From positions 1 to 53,927 of the forward strand of contig JAJFKV010000057.1 in the NCBI GenBank assembly GCA_021773055.1: 53,927 nucleotides of DNA. Direction: 5' to 3'. This stretch comes from Woeseiaceae bacterium. GTDB lineage: Bacteria; Pseudomonadota; Gammaproteobacteria; Steroidobacterales; Woeseiaceae. Below are positions 18,547 to 26,953 of the stretch, one piece after another. The notes under the pieces are model-generated. The model was not told the DNA's origin. It made no database searches and saw only the letters and a program-made list of their open reading frames with translations. Numbering within the stretch: the first letter of the stretch is position 1; every line of letters begins with the position of its first letter. Both the position numbers and the translations under genes were made by a program.

Positions 18547-21370
18547 TCATTCTCTCCCCCGACTTATCGTAATGTCCCGGCTTCGTAATCGTGACTTTCG
18601 CCTCGCGCCCTTCGTTGTAAATGTGGAGCGTCTCCCCAATGCGCTCGAACCCTCGTTCGAGCAAACCTAAACCAACGGTCCGCCCAAGTATTTCGCTATT
18701 GACCGCCGAGGTGATGAAGCCTTCGCTGCGACGCCCAGATCCGCGCACGTAGAAGTGACTGCCTGCACGTACATCGGTGCCCTGGTGATCCGTTTCAAAT
18801 CCGACCAGCTGGCGCCGGGACGGGTCGCGATCGCCCGGGCGTTGCAGCGAACGCGCACCAACGAAATCCGACTTCTTTTTTGCAACGATCGGCCCGAACC
18901 CGATATCGACAGGGTTCGTCGCAACATCGGTGTCGGCACCCACATGCAGGAATCCTTTCTCAATCCGCAAGTGATCCAGCGCCTCTACGCCGAATAATCC
19001 GATGCCGAACTGCCTGCCGTTTTGGAGCAGTGTGCCAGCTATGTCTGTTGTCCGATTCGCTGGCACGCTGAACTCAAAGCTCATTTCGCCTGAATAACTC
19101 ACTCGCTGAACTCGGTAAGGCATTCCATCTGTCAGATTGCCGGCCGTGAAACTCATGTGCGGGAACGTCTCTGTTGCCAGGTCTGCTATCCCGTCCAGGG
19201 AATTCAGAACGTCACGAGCATGCTGACCGGCCAAGGTCAGGACGCCCCACTGGGACGTAACTGGAACGACGATGACCTTAAGGTCACGCCATTCGCACTG
19301 AAGCCATTCCTCCAGCCTGGCGCCCACTGCTACAGCATTGGCCGACGTCGAGTTGACCAGGAACCGCTGTTCATCAATTCTCGCAACGACTCCATCATCG
19401 AACACGACCCCGTTTTCGTGCAGCATGATGCCGTAGCGGACCTTCCCGGGCCGTAGTGTCGACATCCTGTTGACGTACATTCGGTCGAGAAACTCGCCGG
19501 CATCGGGACCGTGAATCTCAAATTTCCCGAGCGGTGACGCGTCGAGCAAGCCCACCTCGTTCCGTACTTTGCCAACCTCCGCCTGTATGGCGGCTTCACG
19601 ATCGGTATTTCCGTACCATGCGGGTCGCCGCCAGCCGCCGTAATCATCGAAGATGGCCCCGAGTGATTCATGGAGTTCGTGTGCGGGCAGGTGACGCGTC
19701 GGCGCGAACAGCTCGCCGGATCTTGAGCCCGCAATCGCTCCAACCGTAACCGGCATGAATTGCGGCCGAAACGTAGTCGTACCGACGGCACCTGGCTCGC
19801 GCCCGGTCAGCCTTCCCAGCAGACTGAGTGCGTTCAAGTTGCTGGTCTTACCCTGATCGATCGCCATACCGGTCGTCGTGTAACGCTTCATGTGTTCAAC
19901 AGACACAAAATTTTCACGCACCGCCAACTCGATGTCGGCAACGGTTACATCGTGGTGGAAATCGACCCACTGCCTGCTACTTGAGTAAGCTGCGGGCACG
20001 CGTTCGGCAACGGGCACAGGCGCATCGGCAAACTCTCCGTTCGCGCGGCCCACAGCATTCACGTTTTGGTGACAGTCGAGTGGCCTGAAGCAGCGCTGTT
20101 GCTTGTCATACCGAAGCTTGCCGCCGGCCTGAGAGTAGAGGTGCACCGTCGGGTTGAGCCCGCCCGACATTCCGATCAGGTCACACTGTAGAGTCTGCTT
20201 CCGCCCAGCACTGTCGACATAAACGAGGCAACGAACCGACCTCCGTCCACCGGCTCTTACCAGCGTAGCGCCGGATATCACGCGAACACCATATTGCTCG
20301 CTTGCCTGGGACGCTGCCTCGGAGGTCCCGGCTCTCACGTCGACAACCGTTACTTCTGAGATACCGGCGTTCACTATCGCAATAACGTCGTCGTACGCGA
20401 GGTCGTTATTTGTGACTATGACGAGATTGTGACCACACGCAACGCCGTAGCGTGTCGCATAGTCACGAATGGCGTTCGTCAACATGACTCCGGGAAGGTC
20501 GTTTTGTCCGAACATCAGCGGTTGCTCGATTGCACCCGCAGCAAGTGTCACGTGGGCAGCACGAATCGTCCAGAACGTCTCGACTGGATTGTCGCATCGC
20601 CAGGCGGCAGACCGGTCATGTACTGTTACGACGTTGTGGTCGTAGTAGCCGGCCGCAGTTGCGCGCAGCATGACTTGAACGTTTTCGAATCCGGCCAAGC
20701 TCTTCCGCAGGCCCTTCAGAACCTGATCTTCGTTTTCTGCAACACTGAGCAAGCGCCCTCCAAGTTCGACGTCCTGCTCAACGAGAACAACATCGTGTCC
20801 CTTTTCCGCCGCAGCGATGGCCGCCCGGATTCCAGCTTCGCCACCACCGACAACCAGTTCGTCGCAATGGCGATTGGCATTTCGAAATCGCACTGTGTCA
20901 TCGGCATCCGGAACGCGGCCAATGCCGGCGATCTTACGGATAAAGCCTTCCCATACACCCCAGCTTGGCCAGATAAATGTCTTGTTGTAAAACCCGGCGG
21001 GCCATAGCCAGTGTGTCCCGTCAAGAACTCGCATGACATCGAATTCAGGCGATGGGTAGCAGTTCTGGGTCTCAGCCCTCAGGCCTTCGACGAGGGGTGT
21101 CAGTGTCGCCGCTGTGACTGGCACCATGCCGCTACCACAGTCAACGCTGAACAAGGCGTTGGGTTCGTCAACACCCGCGGCCAACACACCGCGTGGCCGA
21201 TGATATTTGAAACTGCGAGCGAGCAGCTTTACTCCGTTGGCGAGCAAAGCCGACGCAAGCGTGTCGCCGGCAAAGCCCTCGAAGCGTCGTCCGTTGAATT
21301 GAAACTCGACAGGACGAGACCGGTCAATACGACCGCCTTTCGCGAGCCGATTTATTTGAGATCGACTCAC
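18539..21370 (-). CDS. soxA: Sarcosine oxidase alpha subunit
   Basis: The 943-residue product has an N-terminal ferredoxin-like domain (FAGDTLASALLANG, RSFKYHRPRGVLAAG), an NAD-binding region with GGGEAG (~175-180), and a C-terminal GcvT-type folate-binding domain (~570-943). In characterised TSOX, alpha carries NAD and the tetrahydrofolate site that captures the methyl group as 5,10-methylene-THF. I use the GTG at 21370 rather than the far-upstream ATG: NRLAKGGRIDRS begins known SoxA proteins, and GTG overlaps the soxD stop in a GTGA junction. Given the neighbours, the physiological substrate may be another N-methyl amino acid. Confidence 0.9.
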   Translation of the reverse strand: MSRSQINRLAKGGRIDRSRPVEFQFNGRRFEGFAGDTLASALLANGVKLLARSFKYHRPRGVLAAGVDEPNALFSVDCGSGMVPVTAATLTPLVEGLRAETQNCYPSPEFDVMRVLDGTHWLWPAGFYNKTFIWPSWGVWEGFIRKIAGIGRVPDADDTVRFRNANRHCDELVVGGGEAGIRAAIAAAEKGHDVVLVEQDVELGGRLLSVAENEDQVLKGLRKSLAGFENVQVMLRATAAGYYDHNVVTVHDRSAAWRCDNPVETFWTIRAAHVTLAAGAIEQPLMFGQNDLPGVMLTNAIRDYATRYGVACGHNLVIVTNNDLAYDDVIAIVNAGISEVTVVDVRAGTSEAASQASEQYGVRVISGATLVRAGGRRSVRCLVYVDSAGRKQTLQCDLIGMSGGLNPTVHLYSQAGGKLRYDKQQRCFRPLDCHQNVNAVGRANGEFADAPVPVAERVPAAYSSSRQWVDFHHDVTVADIELAVRENFVSVEHMKRYTTTGMAIDQGKTSNLNALSLLGRLTGREPGAVGTTTFRPQFMPVTVGAIAGSRSGELFAPTRHLPAHELHESLGAIFDDYGGWRRPAWYGNTDREAAIQAEVGKVRNEVGLLDASPLGKFEIHGPDAGEFLDRMYVNRMSTLRPGKVRYGIMLHENGVVFDDGVVARIDEQRFLVNSTSANAVAVGARLEEWLQCEWRDLKVIVVPVTSQWGVLTLAGQHARDVLNSLDGIADLATETFPHMSFTAGNLTDGMPYRVQRVSYSGEMSFEFSVPANRTTDIAGTLLQNGRQFGIGLFGVEALDHLRIEKGFLHVGADTDVATNPVDIGFGPIVAKKKSDFVGARSLQRPGDRDPSRRQLVGFETDHQGTDVRAGSHFYVRGSGRRSEGFITSAVNSEILGRTVGLGLLERGFERIGETLHIYNEGREAKVTITKPGHYDKSGERMNA

Positions 21371-21630
21371 CGAGGCTCTCCACCCATTTCGTAGGTTACG
21401 ACAATCTCGTGTGAGACTGTATTGCGAATTACGTTGAACCACTGGCCACAGCCATAGCCGTGATACCAGCGTTCACGGTGCTCACCGATTGTGTTCGGGC
21501 TTACATAGAGGTAGTTCGACCACTCGACATCAGTAGCAGATGGTGACGGGCGAACGACATGTGCCGCGCCGCCACATTCGAATTCCACTTCGTCGCGAGT
21601 ACCACAGAAAGGACAGCGTATCTGTAACAT
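21367..21630 (-). CDS. soxD: Sarcosine oxidase delta subunit
   Basis: The 87-residue zinc protein has C6-x-x-C9 and WYHGYGC (H57, C61), the SoxD metal-site pattern, with the family's YLY...N...RERW stretch. It stabilises the alpha-beta complex. It begins in a TGATG junction with soxB and ends in a GTGA junction with soxA. Confidence 0.9.
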   Translation of the reverse strand: MLQIRCPFCGTRDEVEFECGGAAHVVRPSPSATDVEWSNYLYVSPNTIGEHRERWYHGYGCGQWFNVIRNTVSHEIVVTYEMGGEPR

Positions 21631-22874
21631 CAGTGCCCAACTCCAGAGGCAGCACCCTCATCGATCAGGTGTCCACCCTCGAATCGCTCAAGACCAAATT
21701 TCTCGATTAGTGGATGCGGCGTATCGTTAGCAATGGTATAGGCCATCGTATCGCCCCCGGCCGGGATCGCCTTATAGCCGCCAGTTCCCCAACCGCCACT
21801 CATATAGAGCCCCTGCACCGGCGTGTAGCCCATAATCGGTGTGGTATCCGGCGATATATCAACGGTGCCCGCCCATTGCCGCATCAGGCGCAGCCGTCGG
21901 AACGACGGAACAAGCTCTGCGGTGGCTGCGAGGTTATCGTGCAGAATCGGCAGTCCACCACGCTGTGCGTAGCTCACGTAACGATCCGCGCTACCGCCTA
22001 TTATGATTTCACCGCGATCCGACTGGCCCAGGTAGACCCCCAACTCAGGAGAAGCGAGCTGGCGGCGCAGACAGGGTTTAACGGGTTCGGTCAACATCGC
22101 CTGTAACGCCATACTGGTTACCGGAACCTCGAATCCAGCCAAATTCGCCATGACGCTTGTATGACCCGCAACGCAGATACATACCTTGCCAGCAGTAATC
22201 CCGCCGCGGCTGGTTTCGACGCCCCTGACCCGACCAGCATCAATGTCGAATCCCGTCACTTCTGTTTGTTGAATAATATCTACGCCCGCGGCACTCGCGG
22301 CACGCGCAAAGGCCCACACAACTGCATCGTGGCGCGAGATACCGCCGCGCCGCTGAATGAACCCTCCGACTACCGGGTAACGACCATTGACTTCGAGCAG
22401 CGGCTCCAGCCGCGCAATCTCTTCCGGGGTGACCATTTCCGAATCGACGCCATTCAGCTGGATCGCATTGGTCCATCGACGCAGTTGCTCCAGCATGTGA
22501 TGGCTGTGCGCCAGGTTCAGAACACCACGCTGGCTCAGCATGATATTGAAGTTCAGCATCCGGCCGAGTTGCTCGTAGAGTTTCAACGAGTGATCGAAGA
22601 ACGCGGCACTTTCCGGCCAGAAGTAGTTGGAGCGCGTGACTTGTGTATTACGTCCCGAGCCGCCACCACCCAACCAGCCCTTCTCAATCACGGCGACGTT
22701 CGAGACACCGTAGCGGTTGGCGAGAAAATACGCAGTCGCAAGGCCTTGCCCGCCAGCACCGATGATGACTACGTCATACGTCTTCCTGGGGTCCGGAGAG
22801 GCCCAGGCTGGCTTCCAGCGCCGGTGCCCGGAGAGCGCATTCCGCACCAGTGAAAATAGAGAGTAGTTATTCAT
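21630..22874 (-). CDS. soxB: Sarcosine oxidase beta subunit
   Basis: The 414-residue flavoprotein has the Rossmann motif VVIIGAGGQGLATAYFLA (~34-51), ERxxxGxGxSxRN-like GGGGSGRNTQVTRSNYF and a C-terminal MGYTPVQGLYMSGGWGTGG flavin segment. H182 in GGISRHDAV sits where known SoxB proteins bind FMN covalently. It demethylates N-methylglycine and passes electrons via FMN to O2. It begins with an ATGA overlap with the upstream D-aminoacylase-like gene, so sox expression is tied to peptide and D-amino acid genes rather than to glyA or formyl-THF genes. Confidence 0.9.
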   Translation of the reverse strand: MNNYSLFSLVRNALSGHRRWKPAWASPDPRKTYDVVIIGAGGQGLATAYFLANRYGVSNVAVIEKGWLGGGGSGRNTQVTRSNYFWPESAAFFDHSLKLYEQLGRMLNFNIMLSQRGVLNLAHSHHMLEQLRRWTNAIQLNGVDSEMVTPEEIARLEPLLEVNGRYPVVGGFIQRRGGISRHDAVVWAFARAASAAGVDIIQQTEVTGFDIDAGRVRGVETSRGGITAGKVCICVAGHTSVMANLAGFEVPVTSMALQAMLTEPVKPCLRRQLASPELGVYLGQSDRGEIIIGGSADRYVSYAQRGGLPILHDNLAATAELVPSFRRLRLMRQWAGTVDISPDTTPIMGYTPVQGLYMSGGWGTGGYKAIPAGGDTMAYTIANDTPHPLIEKFGLERFEGGHLIDEGAASGVGH

Positions 22875-24577
22875 TCGATACCCTGCACTTCACGACCCGG
22901 GCCCCAAACCGCCCGACCCGGAGTCGCCCCCGTATGCTGTCCGTCAGCCAACACCTGTTCACCGTTGACGAAAACATCCCGGACACCGACTGCAAACTGT
23001 TGCGGCGATTCAAACGTTGCCAGGTCCCTGATGCTGTCGGCATCGAATATGACAATGTCAGCGTAGTTTCCTTCAGCCAGTGTTCCGCGATGCGCCAGCC
23101 GCAGGTTTTGTGCTGGAAGTCCCGTCATTCGATGAATCGCTTCGGGCAGGCTGAGCACACCCTCGTCTCGTACGTAATGCCCAAGAACCCGGGCGAATGT
23201 ACCGTAGGCACGTGGATGGGTTCCTTGCTCGAGGAATACCCCACGGGGCGCCTGCGCGGGTGCGTCTGAACCGAAGGTCACCCAGGGTTTCTCGAGAATC
23301 GCCCGAACGTTCTCCTCCGACATAAGAAAGTAGATGGCACCGACACGGCTACCGTCCTCGATTACGAGATCAATGGCTGCTTCCGCCGGCGACGTGTCTC
23401 GCTCCCGGGCAACTTCGGCGAGCGACATTCCCAGGTAGCGGCGCAGCTCTGGGCTATTGAACGTATCGAATACGATTCCGTCCGGTCCGGCGAGTCTGAA
23501 CAGGTTCTCCCAGTCGGACACTGGCGACGTCATTTCATCAATGACACGCTCGCGCGTTGCCGGATCTCTGAGACGCGCGACCCAGGCGTTGTAGCCGCCC
23601 TCCTGTACCCACGTTGGCATCGCGGCATCAAGCCCGGTCGCTCCAGCCACGTAGGGGTACATATCGGCACCTATTTGAATGCCGTCTTGCCTTGCCGACT
23701 CGATCCTGTTGAGAATTGAATTTGCCTTGGCCCAGTTGTCGCGCCCTGCTATTTTCAGGTGGTAAATCTCGGTTCTGGCTCCAGACCGAGTTGCGATGTC
23801 AATCGTTTCATCCACAGCGCGTTCGATGTTGTCACTCTCGCTGCGCATGTGAGAGATATACAAACCACCGTATCTGGCAACCACTCTCGCGAGCGCTACA
23901 AGTTCGTCCTTACTGGCAAACGATCCCGGTGCATAAATGAGGGCCGAAGCAACGCCCATCGCTCCTTCCTGCATTGCAGCATCAACAACAGCGATCATCT
24001 TTCGGGTTTCGTCTGGAGATGGTGCGCGCGAATCGTGACCGAGCACTTGCAGACGCACGGTAGAGGCTCCGATGAAAGACGCAATGTTGGTCGATACGCC
24101 CTTCCTTTCGAGATACTCAAGATATTCCCCGAGTGATGTCCATGGCGCGTCATGCGGATGCCCAACGAGACCGGCCTCGATCATCGGCCTCGTCAAATCA
24201 TTGAGCGGCCCCATGGATATGCCCTCACCGAACACTTCCAGGGTCACACCTTGCCGAACGTCACTCTCCGCTTTTCCGTCGATGATCAGGGAGCTGACCG
24301 CCCAGCTGAGCATATTGATAAAACCCGGCGCAACTGCGAGACCCTGTGCGTCGATACACAGGTTGGCGTCTTCGCAATCGAGATCGCCGACGACGGCAAT
24401 TCGATCATCGACGATACCGATATCGTCCAGGCGACCCGGTGCGCCTGTCCCATCGTAGATGGTGCCGTTGTAGACAATTACGTCGTATTCGACCTTCAGG
24501 CCGCCTGCAAGTGATGCGGACGCTATCGCACCGACAAGAACGATGACCACCAACGTAATCCGACGGACGAAAGTCAA
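22871..24577 (-). CDS. Exported D-aminoacylase-like amidohydrolase, HxH motif missing
   Basis: The 568-residue product has a signal peptide (~1-25), so it should act in the periplasm. The composite beta domain (NGTIYDGTGAPGRLDDIGIVDDRI) and overall length match N-acyl-D-amino-acid deacylases. Retained metal-site candidates are His in LYISHMRSE, His in EIYHLKIAG and Asp in FGSDAP. Where the family has GFIDxHTH, this protein reads GFINMLSW (85-92), so both His are replaced (L90, W92). The usual GNCG cysteine segment is FGEG. It may keep a single metal site or bind a different substrate. The start is TTG, in a TTGA overlap with the upstream dehydrogenase. Product: a D-amino acid deacylase or relative, activity unproven. 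Confidence 0.8.
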   Translation of the reverse strand: MTFVRRITLVVIVLVGAIASASLAGGLKVEYDVIVYNGTIYDGTGAPGRLDDIGIVDDRIAVVGDLDCEDANLCIDAQGLAVAPGFINMLSWAVSSLIIDGKAESDVRQGVTLEVFGEGISMGPLNDLTRPMIEAGLVGHPHDAPWTSLGEYLEYLERKGVSTNIASFIGASTVRLQVLGHDSRAPSPDETRKMIAVVDAAMQEGAMGVASALIYAPGSFASKDELVALARVVARYGGLYISHMRSESDNIERAVDETIDIATRSGARTEIYHLKIAGRDNWAKANSILNRIESARQDGIQIGADMYPYVAGATGLDAAMPTWVQEGGYNAWVARLRDPATRERVIDEMTSPVSDWENLFRLAGPDGIVFDTFNSPELRRYLGMSLAEVARERDTSPAEAAIDLVIEDGSRVGAIYFLMSEENVRAILEKPWVTFGSDAPAQAPRGVFLEQGTHPRAYGTFARVLGHYVRDEGVLSLPEAIHRMTGLPAQNLRLAHRGTLAEGNYADIVIFDADSIRDLATFESPQQFAVGVRDVFVNGEQVLADGQHTGATPGRAVWGPGREVQGIE

Positions 24578-25833
24578 CGGTGAACCTCGTATGGCCCGGG
24601 ATCGATCGATGGTTCCGAACCTGTAATGATATCCGTGAGCAGACGCCCCGAGCCCGCAGCCATTGACCAGCCAAGATGTCCGTGTCCAGTGTTGACGTAT
24701 AAGTTTCGGACTCCGGTCGCGCCAATATAGGGAAGACCGTCTGAACTCATCGGGCGAAAACCCGCCCAGGCGGTACCAGCTCCGGTATCGACCTGACTTT
24801 CTACGCTCGGATAGAGATAGCCAAGCAGTTTTCGGAGGTTTTCAACGCGGGCCGGGCTCAGGCGATCGTCATAACCTGTGAATTCCGCCGTTCCTACTGT
24901 CCGCAGGCGCCCGCCAATTGGCACCACAGCCGCGTGCATGGCGTCGTCGACGACTGGAATACGGGGTGCGCCCGAAACCCCACTCGCGTCGAAAGTGACC
25001 GAGTAACCCTTCACAGGTTTGATCGACAAGCGGACGCCACAGCGACGCAGCAGTTTGGTGCTATACGGCCCCATCGCAACCACGACATTGTCGGCATCGA
25101 TCTCACCCGCCGACGTTACTACCCCCTGGACGCTGCCGGATCGAACCACAAGATCGCGGGCAGTGACGCCTGTTTGTACGTCCGCGCCAAGTCTCAATAA
25201 TTCATCCGCAATACAATTACAGAATTTCTCTGCGTCGCCCGATTCATCATCAGGATAAGCAATCGCACCTACCAACTGGTCCACAACATCGGCGAGAGCC
25301 GGCTCGAGCGTTACTGCGCCGGCGGGTTCGAGCACGCTGTAAGTATTGCGATCTTCGCCCAACAAGCCCGCTACCGAAAGTGCATGGTCCATGCCTTTCT
25401 GATTTCGAAAGACCTTCATTGTCCCGACGAATTCCTGCTCGTAGTTCAAGTCAATCTCGTCGCGGAGCGCGCGCATTTCCCGCATGGAAAGGTCGGCAAG
25501 AGCCCAGTTGGACAGAGTTGATTTTTCGAATTGCGAATACCGCGAATTCCTGAGAAACCGAAGACCCCAAAACGACAATGAAGGAATCGCCTTGATGCGC
25601 AATTTCATTGCTGAATGGGGATCAAATAGCGAAGTAAGCAATGTCTTGAAAACACCCGGGCTGTTCCACGGATCTGCCATTGATGGGGTCAGCATGCCGC
25701 CATTGGCGTAGCTGGCGCCTGAGGCGACCGATTCTGATTCGACGACCGTTACCGCGTGACCTTCACGCGCGAGGTATAGCGCCGTCGTTATACCCAGCAA
25801 GCCACCGCCCAATACTACCGTTCGCTTAGTCAT
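24574..25833 (-). CDS. D-amino-acid dehydrogenase-like FAD oxidoreductase (DadA type)
   Basis: The 419-residue DAO-fold flavoprotein begins with the dinucleotide motif VLGGGLLGITTALYLAREGHAVTVVE. It contains DadA-like signatures (SGASYANGGMLTPS, GPYSTKLLRRCGVRLSIKPVKGYS, WAGFRPMSSDGLPYIG and NTGHGHLGWSMAAGSG). DadA enzymes oxidise D-amino acids to 2-oxoacids and ammonia at the cytoplasmic membrane, passing electrons to quinone. Its place between a dipeptidase and a D-aminoacylase-like gene fits oxidation of released D-residues. D-hydroxyproline dehydrogenase is an alternative. It lies 15 nt after the dipeptidase. Confidence 0.85.
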   Translation of the reverse strand: MTKRTVVLGGGLLGITTALYLAREGHAVTVVESESVASGASYANGGMLTPSMADPWNSPGVFKTLLTSLFDPHSAMKLRIKAIPSLSFWGLRFLRNSRYSQFEKSTLSNWALADLSMREMRALRDEIDLNYEQEFVGTMKVFRNQKGMDHALSVAGLLGEDRNTYSVLEPAGAVTLEPALADVVDQLVGAIAYPDDESGDAEKFCNCIADELLRLGADVQTGVTARDLVVRSGSVQGVVTSAGEIDADNVVVAMGPYSTKLLRRCGVRLSIKPVKGYSVTFDASGVSGAPRIPVVDDAMHAAVVPIGGRLRTVGTAEFTGYDDRLSPARVENLRKLLGYLYPSVESQVDTGAGTAWAGFRPMSSDGLPYIGATGVRNLYVNTGHGHLGWSMAAGSGRLLTDIITGSEPSIDPGPYEVHR

Positions 25834-25848
25834 TAGCGTGCTTCCTAT

Positions 25849-26847
25849 CTACTTCCAGACGGCTTCGGCAACACGCAGGAAATTGCCACCAAGTATGTCT
25901 TGAAGATCACCATCGGCGTACCCAAGTCCCAGCAGCCCGGCAACGATCTCGGCAATTTGTTCCGGTGGCACGAGCTTATAACCATCGTCGTCAGCGTATT
26001 TTTGTTCTCCGGGAAAGAACTCGGGTTTCTTTTCCAGGAAACTGGCGCCTTCGCTGGCATCGAACACATAATCGAGTCCGATGCCAACATGCTTTGACCC
26101 AACAAGCTGCACCATGTGGTCGATATGCCGTACAACCGTTTCTGATCGCGTGTCATTGTCGCCAAGAAACGTGCCTATTCCGTTGATGCCGACAACGCCT
26201 CCGGTTTTAGCGCAGGCCTTGATCAGATCATCACCGATGTTGCGTTTGTTCTCCCAGACAGCGTTGGCGTTTGAGTGAGAAAAGATGACCGGGTTGTTTG
26301 CGTACTCCATCACCTGCATCGCAGTACGATGCCCGGTATGACTGCAGCAAGTGATCATTCCGACGCGTTCCATCTCGTCGATGGCCTGCCGACCAAATTC
26401 CGCCAACCCAGGGTCATCTTCTTCCTGGCAACCGCCGCCGAGCAGGTTGTGGCGGTTGTAGGCGATCAGCATCCATCGAACACCCAACTCGTAGTAGCTT
26501 TCGACCAGGTTCAGATCGCCGTTTAGCGCGCTGCCGCCTTCAATATCGAAGCAGACGCCCAGCCGGCCGCTTTCCCGCGCGAGCCTGATATCGTCAACCG
26601 TACGAACCTGCAGCAGCGAGTCTTCGTGATTCCGAATCCAGGCCCGGAACGACGCAATCATTCGCAACGTGTTTTCCCACGGTACTGCGTCAAATCCAAC
26701 GTTGAGGCAAGCGACATCGAAGCCAGAGTCGGCATACCGTGCAAGCTGTGGCAGGAACGACAGGTCGTCCGGACGCAAGGGCATGCAGCCATGGTTATCC
26801 CATACGAGACTGTCTGCGATTAATCGTTGTGCATGTTCGAGTGACAT
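25849..26847 (-). CDS. M19 (renal-type) dipeptidase with variant metal and substrate residues
   Basis: The 332-residue product has no signal peptide and should be cytosolic. M19 landmarks are the FDIEGG bridging Glu, CCSHTGHRT and FSHSNA histidines, and GIGLDYVFD near the C-terminus, ending ILGGNFLRV. M19 enzymes use two zincs to cleave dipeptides, often with a D-residue at the C-terminal position. Two departures are visible. The first HxD motif reads H19-G-C21 (DNHGCMP), so a metal-ligand Asp is Cys. The Arg of SHSNAR, which binds the substrate carboxylate in renal dipeptidase, is Asn (SHSNANA). Substrate range is probably not that of the standard enzyme. Confidence 0.85.
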   Translation of the reverse strand: MSLEHAQRLIADSLVWDNHGCMPLRPDDLSFLPQLARYADSGFDVACLNVGFDAVPWENTLRMIASFRAWIRNHEDSLLQVRTVDDIRLARESGRLGVCFDIEGGSALNGDLNLVESYYELGVRWMLIAYNRHNLLGGGCQEEDDPGLAEFGRQAIDEMERVGMITCCSHTGHRTAMQVMEYANNPVIFSHSNANAVWENKRNIGDDLIKACAKTGGVVGINGIGTFLGDNDTRSETVVRHIDHMVQLVGSKHVGIGLDYVFDASEGASFLEKKPEFFPGEQKYADDDGYKLVPPEQIAEIVAGLLGLGYADGDLQDILGGNFLRVAEAVWK

Positions 26848-26953
26848 TTGTTTCTTCCTGCGACTAATCAGGGACCTGACCGAAAGACGGTCCGGGTATG
26901 AAATAATACTACGGAAGCAACAAGGTTACTAGTGAGTAACCTCCTTATTTACG
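26848..26953 (-). promoter_or_regulatory. Promoter region of the dipeptidase-dadA-sox operon
   Basis: This 106-bp gap is the only sizeable one in an otherwise coupled gene string. It holds the inverted repeat GGTTACT-AGTG-AGTAACC (26924-26941). On the minus strand a -10-like TATTAT (complement at 26903-26908) lies 15-17 nt past the repeat, so the repeat would cover the -35 region. Confidence 0.55.
26924..26941. promoter_or_regulatory. TetR operator candidate 1 (dipeptidase-sox promoter)
   Basis: GGTTACTAGTGAGTAACC is a perfect 7-bp inverted repeat with a 4-nt centre. Its first 10 bases recur exactly in the TetR divergent promoter at 28926-28940. Confidence 0.65.
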
